A stretch of DNA of 64,000 nt from Burkholderiales bacterium (GTDB lineage Bacteria > Pseudomonadota > Gammaproteobacteria > Burkholderiales > Burkholderiaceae_C): NCBI GenBank assembly GCA_021414305.1, contig JAIOOS010000029.1, positions 62,001 through 126,000 of the forward strand. The letters run 5' to 3'. Within the stretch, counting starts at the first letter, position 1. Each line of letters begins with the position of its first letter. The notes beneath the pieces were generated by a model. That model was given only the letters and a program-made list of their open reading frames with translations. It ran no database searches and was not told the DNA's origin. Both the position numbers and the translations under genes were made by a program. Below, piece by piece: positions 47,554 through 57,602 of this stretch.

Positions 47554-48744
47554 ATGAGTAGCGGCAACATGGAGCGCGTGCTGCGCCTGATGTCCGAAAA
47601 GGGCGCGTCCGACGTGTACCTCTCGGCCAGCTCGCCGATCCTGATCAAGATCAACGGCCAGCTCCTGCAGCTCTCCGACCAGCCGCTCACCCACACCCAG
47701 CCGCGCCAGCTCCTCGCCGAGCTGCTCACGCCCAGCCAGCTCGAGGAGCTCGAGGACACCGGCGAGCTCAACGTCGGCGTCGGCCTCTCGGGCGTCGGCA
47801 GCTTCCGTCTCTCCGGCTTCAAGCAGCGCGGAACGATCGCCGCCGTGTTCCGCTGCATCCCGTTCGAGATTCCCTCGCTCGAGAGCCTGAACGTCCCCTC
47901 GATCCTGAACCAGCTGGTGCTCGAGAAGCGGGGCCTGATCCTGATGGTGGGCGCCACCGGCGCCGGCAAGAGCACGACCCTTGCGTCGATGATCGAGCAG
48001 CGCAACCAGGTCATGGCCGGCCACATCCTGACGATCGAGGACCCGATCGAGTTCCTGTTCAACAACAAGAAGTCGGTGGTCAACCAGCGCGAGGTCGGCC
48101 GCGACACGCAAAGCCTGCAGATCGGGCTGAAGACCGCCCTACGTCAGGCGCCCGACCTGATCATGATCGGCGAAATCCGCGACCGCGAGACCATGACCGC
48201 GGCGATCTCGTACGCGCTTTCAGGCCACCTCGTGCTCTCGACCCTGCACGCCAACAACAGCTACCACGCGCTCGGCCGGATCCTTTCGTTCTACACGCCG
48301 GAAGCGCGGCCGGCGCTGCTCGCCGACCTGGCCGCGGGCCTGCGAGCGATCGTCTCGCAGCGCCTGATTCGCAGCGTCGCCGGCGGCCGGATGCCGGCGG
48401 TCGAGGTGCTGCTCAACACCAAGCTGATCCAGGAGCTGATCGAGCGGGGCGACTTCAGCGGCGTCAAGGAGGCGATGGAGAAGTCGATGGCCGAGGGCTC
48501 GCAGAGCTTCGAGCAGGACCTGGCGCGCATGATCAACTCGAACCTGATCACCCGCGACGAAGGCCTGGCCTACGCCGATTCGCCGACCAACCTGATGTGG
48601 CGGATGCAGAACGACATGACCCCGGTCTCGCGGATCGTGCCGAAGAAGGAAGACAACGACGACCAGCCGAGCTTCACCGAGATCACGATCGACGTGCGTC
48701 CGGAAGAAGTCGCCGGCCTGTCGCCGAATCTGCGCCGCTTCTGA
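47554..48744 (+). CDS. pilU: PilT/PilU-like type IV pilus retraction ATPase
   Basis: 396 residues, a GspE-family hexameric ATPase. N-terminal PAS-like domain (about 1-100), Walker A GATGAGKSTT (133-142), Asp box TIEDPIEFLF, Walker B-like LIMIGEIRDRETM, and a His box STLHANNSYHAL. The length and C-terminal tail fit PilU better than PilT. No pilus genes are nearby; it sits between dapD and dapE, 39 nt after dapD and 13 nt before dapE, so it is probably co-transcribed with lysine genes. ATG 47554 with AAGGA upstream. Confidence 0.88.
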   Translation: MSSGNMERVLRLMSEKGASDVYLSASSPILIKINGQLLQLSDQPLTHTQPRQLLAELLTPSQLEELEDTGELNVGVGLSGVGSFRLSGFKQRGTIAAVFRCIPFEIPSLESLNVPSILNQLVLEKRGLILMVGATGAGKSTTLASMIEQRNQVMAGHILTIEDPIEFLFNNKKSVVNQREVGRDTQSLQIGLKTALRQAPDLIMIGEIRDRETMTAAISYALSGHLVLSTLHANNSYHALGRILSFYTPEARPALLADLAAGLRAIVSQRLIRSVAGGRMPAVEVLLNTKLIQELIERGDFSGVKEAMEKSMAEGSQSFEQDLARMINSNLITRDEGLAYADSPTNLMWRMQNDMTPVSRIVPKKEDNDDQPSFTEITIDVRPEEVAGLSPNLRRF

Positions 48745-48757
48745 AGCCGGCCGCTCC

Positions 48758-49906
48758 ATGTCGGCCACGCTGCGCCTGGTCGAGCAGCTGATCGCGCTGC
48801 CCTCGGTCACGCCCGAAGACGCCGGCTGCCAGAGGCTGATCGCCGAGCGGCTGGGTCCGCTCGGATTCGACTGCACCGCCCTGCCGTTCGGCCCCGAGGG
48901 CAAGCGCGTCAGCAACCTGTGGGCACACCGACCCGGGCGCGAGACCGGCGGCAAGCTCCTCGTCTTCGCCGGCCACACCGACGTCGTGCCCACCGGCCCG
49001 GTCTCGGCCTGGACCAGCGACCCGTTCGTGCCGACGCATCGCGACGGCAAGCTCTACGGCCGCGGCGCCGCCGACATGAAGAGCTCGATCGCGGCGATGG
49101 TCGTCGCCGCCGAGGAGTTCGTCGCCGCCCGGCCCGCGCACGGCGGCGGCGTGGCCCTCCTGATCACCAGCGACGAGGAAGGTCCGTCGATCGACGGCAC
49201 CGCGCGCGTCTGCGACTGGCTGGTCGAGCGCGGCACGCAACTCGACTACTGCATCGTCGGCGAGCCCACGTCGGTCGACCGGATCGGCGACACGATCAAG
49301 AACGGCCGGCGCGGCACGCTGAGCGGCAAGCTGCGCGTCTTCGGCGTGCAGGGCCACATCGCCTATCCGCACCTGGCGAAGAACCCGATCCACCTCGTCG
49401 CGCCCGCCCTGGCCGAGCTGGCGGGCGTCAACTGGGACCGCGGCAACGCGCACTTCCAGCCGACCTCGTGGCAGATGTCGAACATCCACGCCGGCACCGG
49501 CGCCGGCAACGTCATCCCCGGCGAGGTGGTGATCGACTTCAACTTCCGCTACAGCAGCCAGTCGACGCCCGAGGCGCTGAAGGCGCGGGTCGACTCGCTG
49601 CTGCGCAAGCACGGTCTTTCCTTCGAGATCGCCTGGACGCTCGGCGGCGAGCCTTTCCTCACGACACCCGGCGTCCTGAGCGACGCCCTCGCGGCGTCGA
49701 TCCGCGAGCACGCGGGGGTCGCCTGCGCGCTCTCGACCTCGGGGGGCACCTCCGACGGCCGCTTCATCAAGAAGATCTGCGCGGAGCTGATCGAGTTCGG
49801 CCCGGTCAACGAGAGCATCCACAAGGTCGACGAATGCATCGAGGTGGCGAGCCTGGAGGTGCTGAAGAACGTGTACCTCGGCGCGCTGCAGAGGCTGGTG
49901 GCATGA
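48758..49906 (+). CDS. dapE: Succinyl-diaminopimelate desuccinylase
   Basis: Zinc enzyme hydrolysing N-succinyl-LL-DAP. 382 residues of the M20 fold. FAGHTDVVPTGP carries the first zinc His/Asp, GRGAADMKSS the bridging Asp, TSDEEGPSIDGT the catalytic Glu pair, and STSGGTSDGRFI the C-terminal signature. It is co-linear with dapD and overlaps prmB by 4 nt (ATGA). Confidence 0.97.
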   Translation: MSATLRLVEQLIALPSVTPEDAGCQRLIAERLGPLGFDCTALPFGPEGKRVSNLWAHRPGRETGGKLLVFAGHTDVVPTGPVSAWTSDPFVPTHRDGKLYGRGAADMKSSIAAMVVAAEEFVAARPAHGGGVALLITSDEEGPSIDGTARVCDWLVERGTQLDYCIVGEPTSVDRIGDTIKNGRRGTLSGKLRVFGVQGHIAYPHLAKNPIHLVAPALAELAGVNWDRGNAHFQPTSWQMSNIHAGTGAGNVIPGEVVIDFNFRYSSQSTPEALKARVDSLLRKHGLSFEIAWTLGGEPFLTTPGVLSDALAASIREHAGVACALSTSGGTSDGRFIKKICAELIEFGPVNESIHKVDECIEVASLEVLKNVYLGALQRLVA

Positions 49907-50778
49907 CGCTGGTGGAGCTGGTCGTCGCCCAGAGCGAGCGCCTGAAGCAGGCCGGCGTGTCTTTCGGCCACGGCACAGGCAACGCCTTCGACGAGGCCGC
50001 CTGGCTCGTCACCTGGGCGATCGGCCAGCCGCTCGACGCGCTCGAGACGCGCGGCCAGCGCGAGATCGCACCCGACGACGTCGCCCAGGCCGAGGCGCTG
50101 ATCGCCCGGCGCATCGAGACCCGCCAGCCCGCCGCCTACCTGACCGGCGAAGCCTGGCTGCAGAACGTGCCATTCACCATCGACGCGCGTTCCATCGTGC
50201 CGCGCTCGTACATCGCCGAGCTGCTGGCCGACGGCGAGGAGACCGGCACCCTCGACGCCTGGCTCTCCGACCGGACCCGCCGCGTCCTCGACCTGTGCAC
50301 CGGCAACGGCAGCCTCGCGGTGATCGCGGCGATGGCCTATCCCGAGATCGAGGTCGACGCCGCCGACATCAGCGCCGAAGCGCTCGAGATCGCCCGCATC
50401 AACGTCGCCCGGCACGGCCTCGGCGCGCGCATCCGCGTGCTGCAGTCGGACCTGTTCGCGGCGCTACCGGGGCGCTACGACCTGATCCTCTGCAACCCAC
50501 CCTACGTCACCGAGGCGAGCATGGGCGCGCTGCCAGCCGAGTACCGGGCCGAGCCGGCGCTGGCGCTCGCCGGCGGCGCCGACGGCATGGACCTGATCCG
50601 GCGCATCGTCGCCGAAGCGCCGGCGCACATGACCGACGACGCGGTGCTGGTGCTCGAAGTCGGCCACGAGCGCGCCGGATTCGAGGCCGCATTCCCGCGC
50701 CTCGAATGCGCCTGGCTCGAGACGAGCGCCGGCGAAGACGCGGTGGTCCTGATCGAGCGTCGCGCCCTCCTGGGCTGA
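49903..50778 (+). CDS. prmB: 50S ribosomal protein L3 glutamine methyltransferase
   Basis: SAM-dependent N5-methylation of a Gln in ribosomal protein L3. 291 residues of the HemK family: N-terminal helical domain with AYLTGEAWLQNVPF, SAM motif VLDLCTGNGSLAVI, and catalytic NPPY in LCNPPYVTEASM. PrmB rather than PrmC is favoured by the length and the NPPYVT/EASM context. Translationally coupled to dapE, as in other Burkholderiales. Confidence 0.93.
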   Translation: MTLVELVVAQSERLKQAGVSFGHGTGNAFDEAAWLVTWAIGQPLDALETRGQREIAPDDVAQAEALIARRIETRQPAAYLTGEAWLQNVPFTIDARSIVPRSYIAELLADGEETGTLDAWLSDRTRRVLDLCTGNGSLAVIAAMAYPEIEVDAADISAEALEIARINVARHGLGARIRVLQSDLFAALPGRYDLILCNPPYVTEASMGALPAEYRAEPALALAGGADGMDLIRRIVAEAPAHMTDDAVLVLEVGHERAGFEAAFPRLECAWLETSAGEDAVVLIERRALLG

Positions 50779-50842
50779 GGCCCGGCGCGGGCCGGCCGCG
50801 CGCCCGCGAGCGCGCATCGGCGGCAGCGGTGAAAATCGACCC

Positions 50843-52861
<2,019 letters not shown>

Positions 52862-52886
52862 ACGCATTCGACCCGAAAGGAAAGCC

Positions 52887-53318
52887 ATGACCATCAAGCC
52901 CGAGAAGATCCTCTACACCGCGCACGCCACCTCCACCGGCGGCCGCGAAGGCACGTCGAAGTCCGACGACGGCGTGCTCGACCTGAAGCTCACGACGCCC
53001 AAGGGCCTGGGCGGCAACGGCGCCGTCGGCACCAACCCCGAGCAGCTCTTCGCCGCGGGCTATTCGGCCTGCTTCATCGGCGCGATGAAGGCGGTCGCGG
53101 GCAAGCAGAAGATCAAGCTCCCCGACAACACCTCGATCGACGCCAGCGTCGCCATCGGCCCGATCCCGCAGGGCTTCGGCATCCAGGTCTGGCTGAAGGT
53201 GCACATCCCCGACATGGACAAGGCGCAGGCGCAGACCATCGTCGACGCCGCGCACCAGGTCTGCCCGTATTCGAACGCGACCCGAGGCAACGTCGACGTC
53301 TCGCTCGAAGTCGTCTAG
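52887..53318 (+). CDS. ohr: OsmC/Ohr-family organic hydroperoxide reductase
   Basis: 143 residues. The two redox Cys of the Ohr group are in AAGYSACFIGAM and HQVCPYSNATRGN; GGREGTSKSDDGVLDL is the family N-terminal region. Reduces organic peroxides with lipoylated partners. An OhrR regulator is not adjacent. ATG 52887 with AAAGGAAA upstream. Its TAG stop overlaps the asparaginase stop in a shared CTAG. Confidence 0.93.
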   Translation: MTIKPEKILYTAHATSTGGREGTSKSDDGVLDLKLTTPKGLGGNGAVGTNPEQLFAAGYSACFIGAMKAVAGKQKIKLPDNTSIDASVAIGPIPQGFGIQVWLKVHIPDMDKAQAQTIVDAAHQVCPYSNATRGNVDVSLEVV

Positions 53319-54286
53319 TCCGCCTTCGCTGCCGGCGCCCTCGCCTGCAGCAGCCGCAGCACGAGCTCGACCCGCGCCTTCACCGGCACGAGGTCGCCGG
53401 CGGAGGCGAAGGCTTCCGGCTCGCCCTTCTCGGCGACGGCGCCATCGAGACAACGCGTCGCCCGGAGGATCGCGACGGGCCGCCGCCGGGCTGCCCGCGC
53501 GAGTGCCGCGGCGAGATCGCGGTGCACCGAGCCGTTGCCGGTCGCGGCGACCACCAGGCCGTCCACGCCCGCGTCCACCAGCGCGGCGACGGCGCGGCCG
53601 TCGACGCCGGCGGCGCTGCTCACGATCTCGACCCAGGGCCAGGCCGCGCCCTCCGCGGGAAGCACGCCGAGGCCGAGCGCGGCTTCCCGTGGCCACGGGC
53701 GGGCCGAGGCGAGGCGCCCACCTTCCAGCCGCCCGAGCGGCCCCGCGTCGCCGGAAGCGAACGCGTCGAGGCGGGAAGGATGCACCTTGCGGACGTCGTG
53801 CGCCGAGTGCACCTGACCCGCGAAGACGACGACGACACCCGCCCGCCCGGCCTGCGAAGCGACCGCGATCGCGTCGGCGAGGTTGCCCGGCCCGTCGGCC
53901 TCGCGTGAGGTCGCCGGCCGCATCGCGCCGGTCAGCACCACGGGCTTGGCAGCGGCGACGACCCGCGCCAGGAACCAGGCGGTTTCCTCGAGCGTGTCGG
54001 TGCCGTGCGTGATCACGATGCCGGCGACCTCGGGCCGGGCCGCATGGTGCGCCACCCGCTCCGCCAGCCTTCGCCAGGTGGCGAAGTCCATGTCCTTGCT
54101 GTCGAGCTGGGCGATCTGCTCGCTCTCGACCGCCACCCCGGCCGGGCCGTTCGCCGAAGCCACGAGCGCATCGACGCCGACCGTGCCGGCAACGTAGCCG
54201 AGGTTGTCGTCCGGCGAGGCGGCGCTGCCCGAGATCGTGCCGCCGGTGCCGAGGACGACGACGGTGTTCTGCACGGGGCTTTGCAT
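53315..54286 (-). CDS. L-asparaginase, type II-like
   Basis: Hydrolyses asparagine to aspartate and ammonia. 323 residues; catalytic Thr motifs GTGGTISGSAA and THGTDTLEETAWFL, with LTGAMRP further on. There is no convincing signal peptide (MQSPVQNTVVVLGTGG), so a cytoplasmic location is likely despite the type II-like active site. The start region is 82 nt from lexA and divergent, so LexA bound at the tandem boxes could affect it too. Confidence 0.92.
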   Translation of the reverse strand: MQSPVQNTVVVLGTGGTISGSAASPDDNLGYVAGTVGVDALVASANGPAGVAVESEQIAQLDSKDMDFATWRRLAERVAHHAARPEVAGIVITHGTDTLEETAWFLARVVAAAKPVVLTGAMRPATSREADGPGNLADAIAVASQAGRAGVVVVFAGQVHSAHDVRKVHPSRLDAFASGDAGPLGRLEGGRLASARPWPREAALGLGVLPAEGAAWPWVEIVSSAAGVDGRAVAALVDAGVDGLVVAATGNGSVHRDLAAALARAARRRPVAILRATRCLDGAVAEKGEPEAFASAGDLVPVKARVELVLRLLQARAPAAKAD

Positions 54287-54297
54287 TATTTCCCGGA

Positions 54298-54331
54298 CTG
54301 GATGAAAATACAGCGCTGGATGGAAATTCAG
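54298..54331 (+). promoter_or_regulatory. Two tandem LexA (SOS) boxes upstream of lexA
   Basis: CTGGATGAAAATACAG (54298-54313) and CTGGATGGAAATTCAG (54316-54331) both fit CTG-N10-CAG and start 18 nt apart. Tandem boxes before lexA are typical of autoregulation. They lie between the divergent lexA and asparaginase genes. Confidence 0.85.
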
Positions 54332-54367
54332 CCTGAGCCGAACTCAGAGCCAACGCCGGAGGCGCGC

Positions 54368-55042
54368 ATGAACGAGATGCCCAAACTCACCGACCGCCAG
54401 CAGCAGATTCTCGACCTGGTGCAAAGCGCGATCGAGCGCACCGGCGCTCCGCCCACCCGCGCCGAGATCGCCAACGAGCTCGGCTTCAAGTCGGCCAACG
54501 CGGCCGAGGAGCACCTCCAGGCGCTGGCGAGAAAGGGCGTGATCGAGCTGATCGGCGGCACGTCGCGGGGCATACGGCTGCAGTCTGACACGCTGCGCGC
54601 CCTGCACCAGGCCCGCGGCAAGCAGTACTCGCTGCCGCTGCCGAGCCTGGCGCAGCTTTCCTTGCCGCTGGTCGGGCGGGTCGCCGCCGGCAGCCCGATC
54701 CTGGCGCAGGAGCACATCGACCAGACCTACCTCATGGAGGCGAGCCTGTTCTCGCGCCGGCCCGACTACCTGCTCAAGGTGCGCGGCATGAGCATGCGGG
54801 ACGCCGGCATCATGGACGGCGACCTGCTCGCCGTGCAGAAGGCCAGCGAGGCGAAGAACGGCCAGATCGTCGTTGCCCGCCTCGGCGACGACGTCACCGT
54901 CAAGCGCTTCCGGCGCAGCCGCGGAACGATCGAGCTGCTGCCGGAGAACCCCGATTTCGAGCCCATCGTCGTCGGCCCGGGCGACGGCTTCGAGATCGAG
55001 GGCCTCGCCGTCGGCTTGATCCGCAACAACATGCTCATGTAG
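54368..55042 (+). CDS. lexA: SOS-response repressor LexA
   Basis: 224 residues. Winged helix N-terminal domain (about 1-72, KLTDRQQQILDLVQSAIERT). RecA-stimulated self-cleavage site Ala107-Gly108 in VGRVAAGSP. Catalytic Ser142 in RGMSMRDAG and Lys179 in DDVTVKRF. The ATG at 54368 adds MNE before the common MPKL start; the ATG at 54377 is also possible. Controlled by the two SOS boxes upstream. Confidence 0.97.
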   Translation: MNEMPKLTDRQQQILDLVQSAIERTGAPPTRAEIANELGFKSANAAEEHLQALARKGVIELIGGTSRGIRLQSDTLRALHQARGKQYSLPLPSLAQLSLPLVGRVAAGSPILAQEHIDQTYLMEASLFSRRPDYLLKVRGMSMRDAGIMDGDLLAVQKASEAKNGQIVVARLGDDVTVKRFRRSRGTIELLPENPDFEPIVVGPGDGFEIEGLAVGLIRNNMLM

Positions 55043-55043
55043 G

Positions 55044-55120
55044 TCATGGGCCCCCACGCTCACTCCGTTCGCTGCCCCCCGAGGGGGAGCTCAGCGCCCT
55101 TCGGGCGGCCGGGCGGGCGC
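55044..55120. repeat. GC-rich intergenic palindromic element (REP-like)
   Basis: The gap between lexA and the next gene contains GGGCCCCCACGCTCACTCCG, then TTCGCTGCCCCCCGAGGGGG and a second hairpin around GCGCCCTTCGGGCGGCC. I know near-identical intergenic palindromes from many Burkholderiales genomes, where they recur dozens of times. CCCCC-GAGGGGG and GCCC-TTCG-GGC are self-complementary. Only one copy is found in this window. Confidence 0.6.
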
Positions 55121-55125
55121 TGACT

Positions 55126-55425
55126 GTGGTCATCAAGTCGCCCAAGGCCGCGAGCGCGGCCGAGTGCCTGAGGCTGGAGCAACTGCCCAACGTCGGCCCG
55201 GCGATCGCCGCCGACCTGCGCCTGATCGGCATAGAGCGCCCGGCCGATCTGCGCGACAAGGACGCCTGGATGCTCTACCGCGCGCTGTGCGAGAAGACCG
55301 GCCAGCGTCACGACCCTTGCGTCCTCGACACCCTCATGGCCGCCACCGACTTCATGCGCGGCGCCCCGGCGGCGCCGTGGTGGAAGTACACCGCCGAACG
55401 CAAGGCGACCTTCGGCACGATCTAG
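55126..55425 (+). CDS. Helix-hairpin-helix protein, Cdd1 (pathogenicity locus)-like
   Basis: 99 residues. An HhH motif RLEQLPNVGPAIAADLRLIG suggests DNA binding; the tail APWWKYTAERK is typical of the Cdd1 family. Start GTG 55126 right after the palindromic element. The function is unknown. It lies 83 nt downstream of lexA on the same strand and might be partly co-expressed. Confidence 0.82.
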   Translation: MVIKSPKAASAAECLRLEQLPNVGPAIAADLRLIGIERPADLRDKDAWMLYRALCEKTGQRHDPCVLDTLMAATDFMRGAPAAPWWKYTAERKATFGTI

Positions 55426-55556
55426 GGGCTCCTGGCGCGGGGCGCGCCGCTGGGCGGGAAACTGGCCCAGCTAAGGCTGGCTTTTCGCGCCTTCGGCAAC
55501 GCGGGCCGCGGCAAAGAATGGTCGCTCGGCCTTTTCGGCCGAATCCCGAGCGTCCC

Positions 55557-55934
55557 ATGCCTGCCCCCGCCCTCAAGCGCCTGCTCAGCTCCTACCTGCC
55601 CTCGGCAGTGCAGGACGGCTCGGCCCCGCGCTCGGAAAGCCTGCCGCCGCTCGCCCGGGTGCGACACACCGCCTGGATCCGCCGTCTCGGCGAGCGCAGC
55701 CGCGGCGAGGCCCTGGCCACGGCCCGCCTCGACTTCGACGAGGCGCTCGGCGACGTGCGCACCGCGCGGGCGATCGAGTTGCGCTCGCGCATCGCCGTCG
55801 CCCGCTCGCTGCACGAGCTCTGGCACTTCCGCGAGGAAGTCTTCAGCCTGGTGGCCTGCCGCCACGATCAGGCCCGGGCGGCAGGTCGCCTGGCCGAGCT
55901 CGACTTGCACTTTCCCCGGCGCGACCGCAGCTGA
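55557..55934 (+). CDS. Small hypothetical protein
   Basis: 125 residues, not recognised. It starts MPAPALKRLLSSYLPSAVQD, has many Arg, Glu and Leu residues, and its C-terminal half is predicted helical (IELRSRIAVARSLHELWHFREE). No signal peptide or transmembrane helix. It lacks known catalytic motifs. ATG 55557 without a strong ribosome site. The 131-nt gap before it shows nothing clear. A hairpin (55942-55962) follows. Confidence 0.6.
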   Translation: MPAPALKRLLSSYLPSAVQDGSAPRSESLPPLARVRHTAWIRRLGERSRGEALATARLDFDEALGDVRTARAIELRSRIAVARSLHELWHFREEVFSLVACRHDQARAAGRLAELDLHFPRRDRS

Positions 55935-55941
55935 TTCGCTG

Positions 55942-55962
55942 GCGGCGCGAGCGAAGCGCCGC
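55942..55962. other. Terminator-like hairpin between convergent genes
   Basis: GCGGCGC (55942-55948), 7-nt loop, GCGCCGC (55956-55962). It sits between the stops of the 55557 gene and the DUF1993 gene, without a T-run. Confidence 0.35.
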
Positions 55963-55968
55963 GGCCGC

Positions 55969-56487
55969 TCAGGCGGCCGTCGTCAGCCCGGCGAGGAAAT
56001 CGCTCTTGCCCAGGTTCACGCCGTTGTGGCGCAGCAGCGCATAGACCGTCGTGACGTGGAAGAAGAAGTTCGGCAGGACGAAGTGCTTCAGGTACATCTC
56101 GCCCTTCATCAGGATCGGCCCGGCCCGGCGCGGCACCGAGATCTCCCGGTCGTCGCTGCCGTCCACCTGCGCCGCGGGCACCGACTGCACGTAGTCGATC
56201 GTCTTCCTGATGCGCTGGCGCAGGTCGGCAAGCGTCGTCTCGTTGTCCTCGAACTTGGGCGCCTCGGTGCCCGACAGCCGGGCGACGCAGAACTTGGCCG
56301 CGTCGCAGGCGATCTGGATCTGCTGCGTGAAGGGCAGCATGTCGGGGGCGAGGCGGGTCGTGAGGTAGACCGAGGGCTCGAACTTGCGCTCGGCGGCATG
56401 GGCCTCGGCCTTGTCGAGCCAGCCGTCGATGTTGCCGAGCATGCGCACGAAGACGGGCACGCTGGCCGTGTGCATCGAGATCGCCAT
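55969..56487 (-). CDS. DUF1993-family protein
   Basis: 172 residues of the DinB-like DUF1993 family. Motifs: SVPVFVRMLGNIDGWLDKAEAHA and the C-terminal LPNFFFHVTTVYALLRHNGV, with His residues (FFFHVT) at the place where DinB-like folds bind metal. The function is unknown. The ATG at 56487 has AAGGAGA upstream. It is divergent from the dehydrogenase operon. Confidence 0.87.
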   Translation of the reverse strand: MAISMHTASVPVFVRMLGNIDGWLDKAEAHAAERKFEPSVYLTTRLAPDMLPFTQQIQIACDAAKFCVARLSGTEAPKFEDNETTLADLRQRIRKTIDYVQSVPAAQVDGSDDREISVPRRAGPILMKGEMYLKHFVLPNFFFHVTTVYALLRHNGVNLGKSDFLAGLTTAA

Positions 56488-56594
56488 GAAGTCTCCTTGA
56501 TCGGTTCGAATCGAGCATGCTACCCGGGGCACGCGAGCCGTGCACAATGGGTTCACGGCCCGCTGCGAAGGGCCTCGGCCACCTGACCGTTCCC

Positions 56595-57602
56595 GTGAAC
56601 ATCATCATCCTCGACGACTACCAGGATGCGGTGCGCAAGCTCAAGTGCGCAGCGATCCTCGAGCAGCTCAACGCCAAGGTCTTCACCAACACGGTCAAGG
56701 GCATCGGCCAGCTCTCGGTGCGGCTGCGCGATGCCGAGGTGCTGGTGCTGATCCGCGAGCGCACGCACTTCCCCAGGCAGCTTCTGGAAAAGCTGCCCAA
56801 GCTCAAGCTGATCTCGCAGACCGGCCGGGTCGGACCGCACATCGACATCGAGACCTGTACCCGGCTCGGCATCGCCGTGGCCGAGGGCGCGGGCTCGCCG
56901 GTGGCGCCGGCCGAGCTGACCTGGGCGCTGATCATGGCGGCGATGCGCCGCCTGCCGCAGTACATCGGCAACCTCAAGCACGGCGCCTGGCAGCAGTCGG
57001 GGTTGAAGGCGGCGTCGATGCCGCCGAACTTCGGCCTCGGCATGGTGCTGAAGGGCAAGACGCTCGGCATCTGGGGCTTCGGCAAGATCGGCCAGCTCGT
57101 CGCCGGCTACGGACGCGCCTTCGGCATGAAGATCATCGTCTGGGGCAGCGAGGGCGCGCGCGACCGGGCCGTGGCCGAGGGCCACGAGGCCGCCGCGAGC
57201 TGCGAGTCGTTCTTCGAGACCGCCGACGTGATTTCGCTGCACCTGCGGCTGCACGATTCGACCCGCGGGGTGGTCAAGCTGGAAGCGCTGTCGCGCATGA
57301 AGCCGACGGCGCTCCTGGTCAACACCTCGCGCGCCGAGCTGATCGAGGAAGGCGCCCTGGTCTCGGCGCTCAACCGCGGCCGGCCCGGCATGGCCGCGGT
57401 CGACGTGTTCGAGAGCGAGCCGATCCTGCAGGGTCACCTGCTGCTGCGCCTCGAGAACGCGGTCTGCACGCCGCACATCGGCTACGTCGAGCAGGACAGC
57501 TACGAGCTCTACTTCGAGGCGGCCTTCGCCAACGTCGTCAACTTCATCGCCGGCAGCCCGACGCACATCGTCAATCCGGAAGCGCTGAAGGTCCATCGGT
57601 GA
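56595..57602 (+). CDS. D-isomer-specific 2-hydroxyacid dehydrogenase family protein
   Basis: 335 residues, NAD(P)-dependent. The Rossmann motif is GIWGFGKIGQLVAGYG; catalytic Arg lies in LVNTSRAELIE, Glu in the following segment and His in TPHIGYVEQDSYE. The substrate is unknown; this subgroup starts NIIILDDYQDAVRKL. The GTG at 56595 fits that family N-terminus, although the ribosome site is weak and in-frame ATGs at 56517 and 56547 exist. Its stop overlaps the MFS start (GTGA). Confidence 0.88.
   Translation: MNIIILDDYQDAVRKLKCAAILEQLNAKVFTNTVKGIGQLSVRLRDAEVLVLIRERTHFPRQLLEKLPKLKLISQTGRVGPHIDIETCTRLGIAVAEGAGSPVAPAELTWALIMAAMRRLPQYIGNLKHGAWQQSGLKAASMPPNFGLGMVLKGKTLGIWGFGKIGQLVAGYGRAFGMKIIVWGSEGARDRAVAEGHEAAASCESFFETADVISLHLRLHDSTRGVVKLEALSRMKPTALLVNTSRAELIEEGALVSALNRGRPGMAAVDVFESEPILQGHLLLRLENAVCTPHIGYVEQDSYELYFEAAFANVVNFIAGSPTHIVNPEALKVHR

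Noticed and set aside
50778..50842. GC-rich hairpins between prmB and the ABC-F gene as a terminator
   Set aside because: Several alternative short stems are possible but none has a T-run or unique register.
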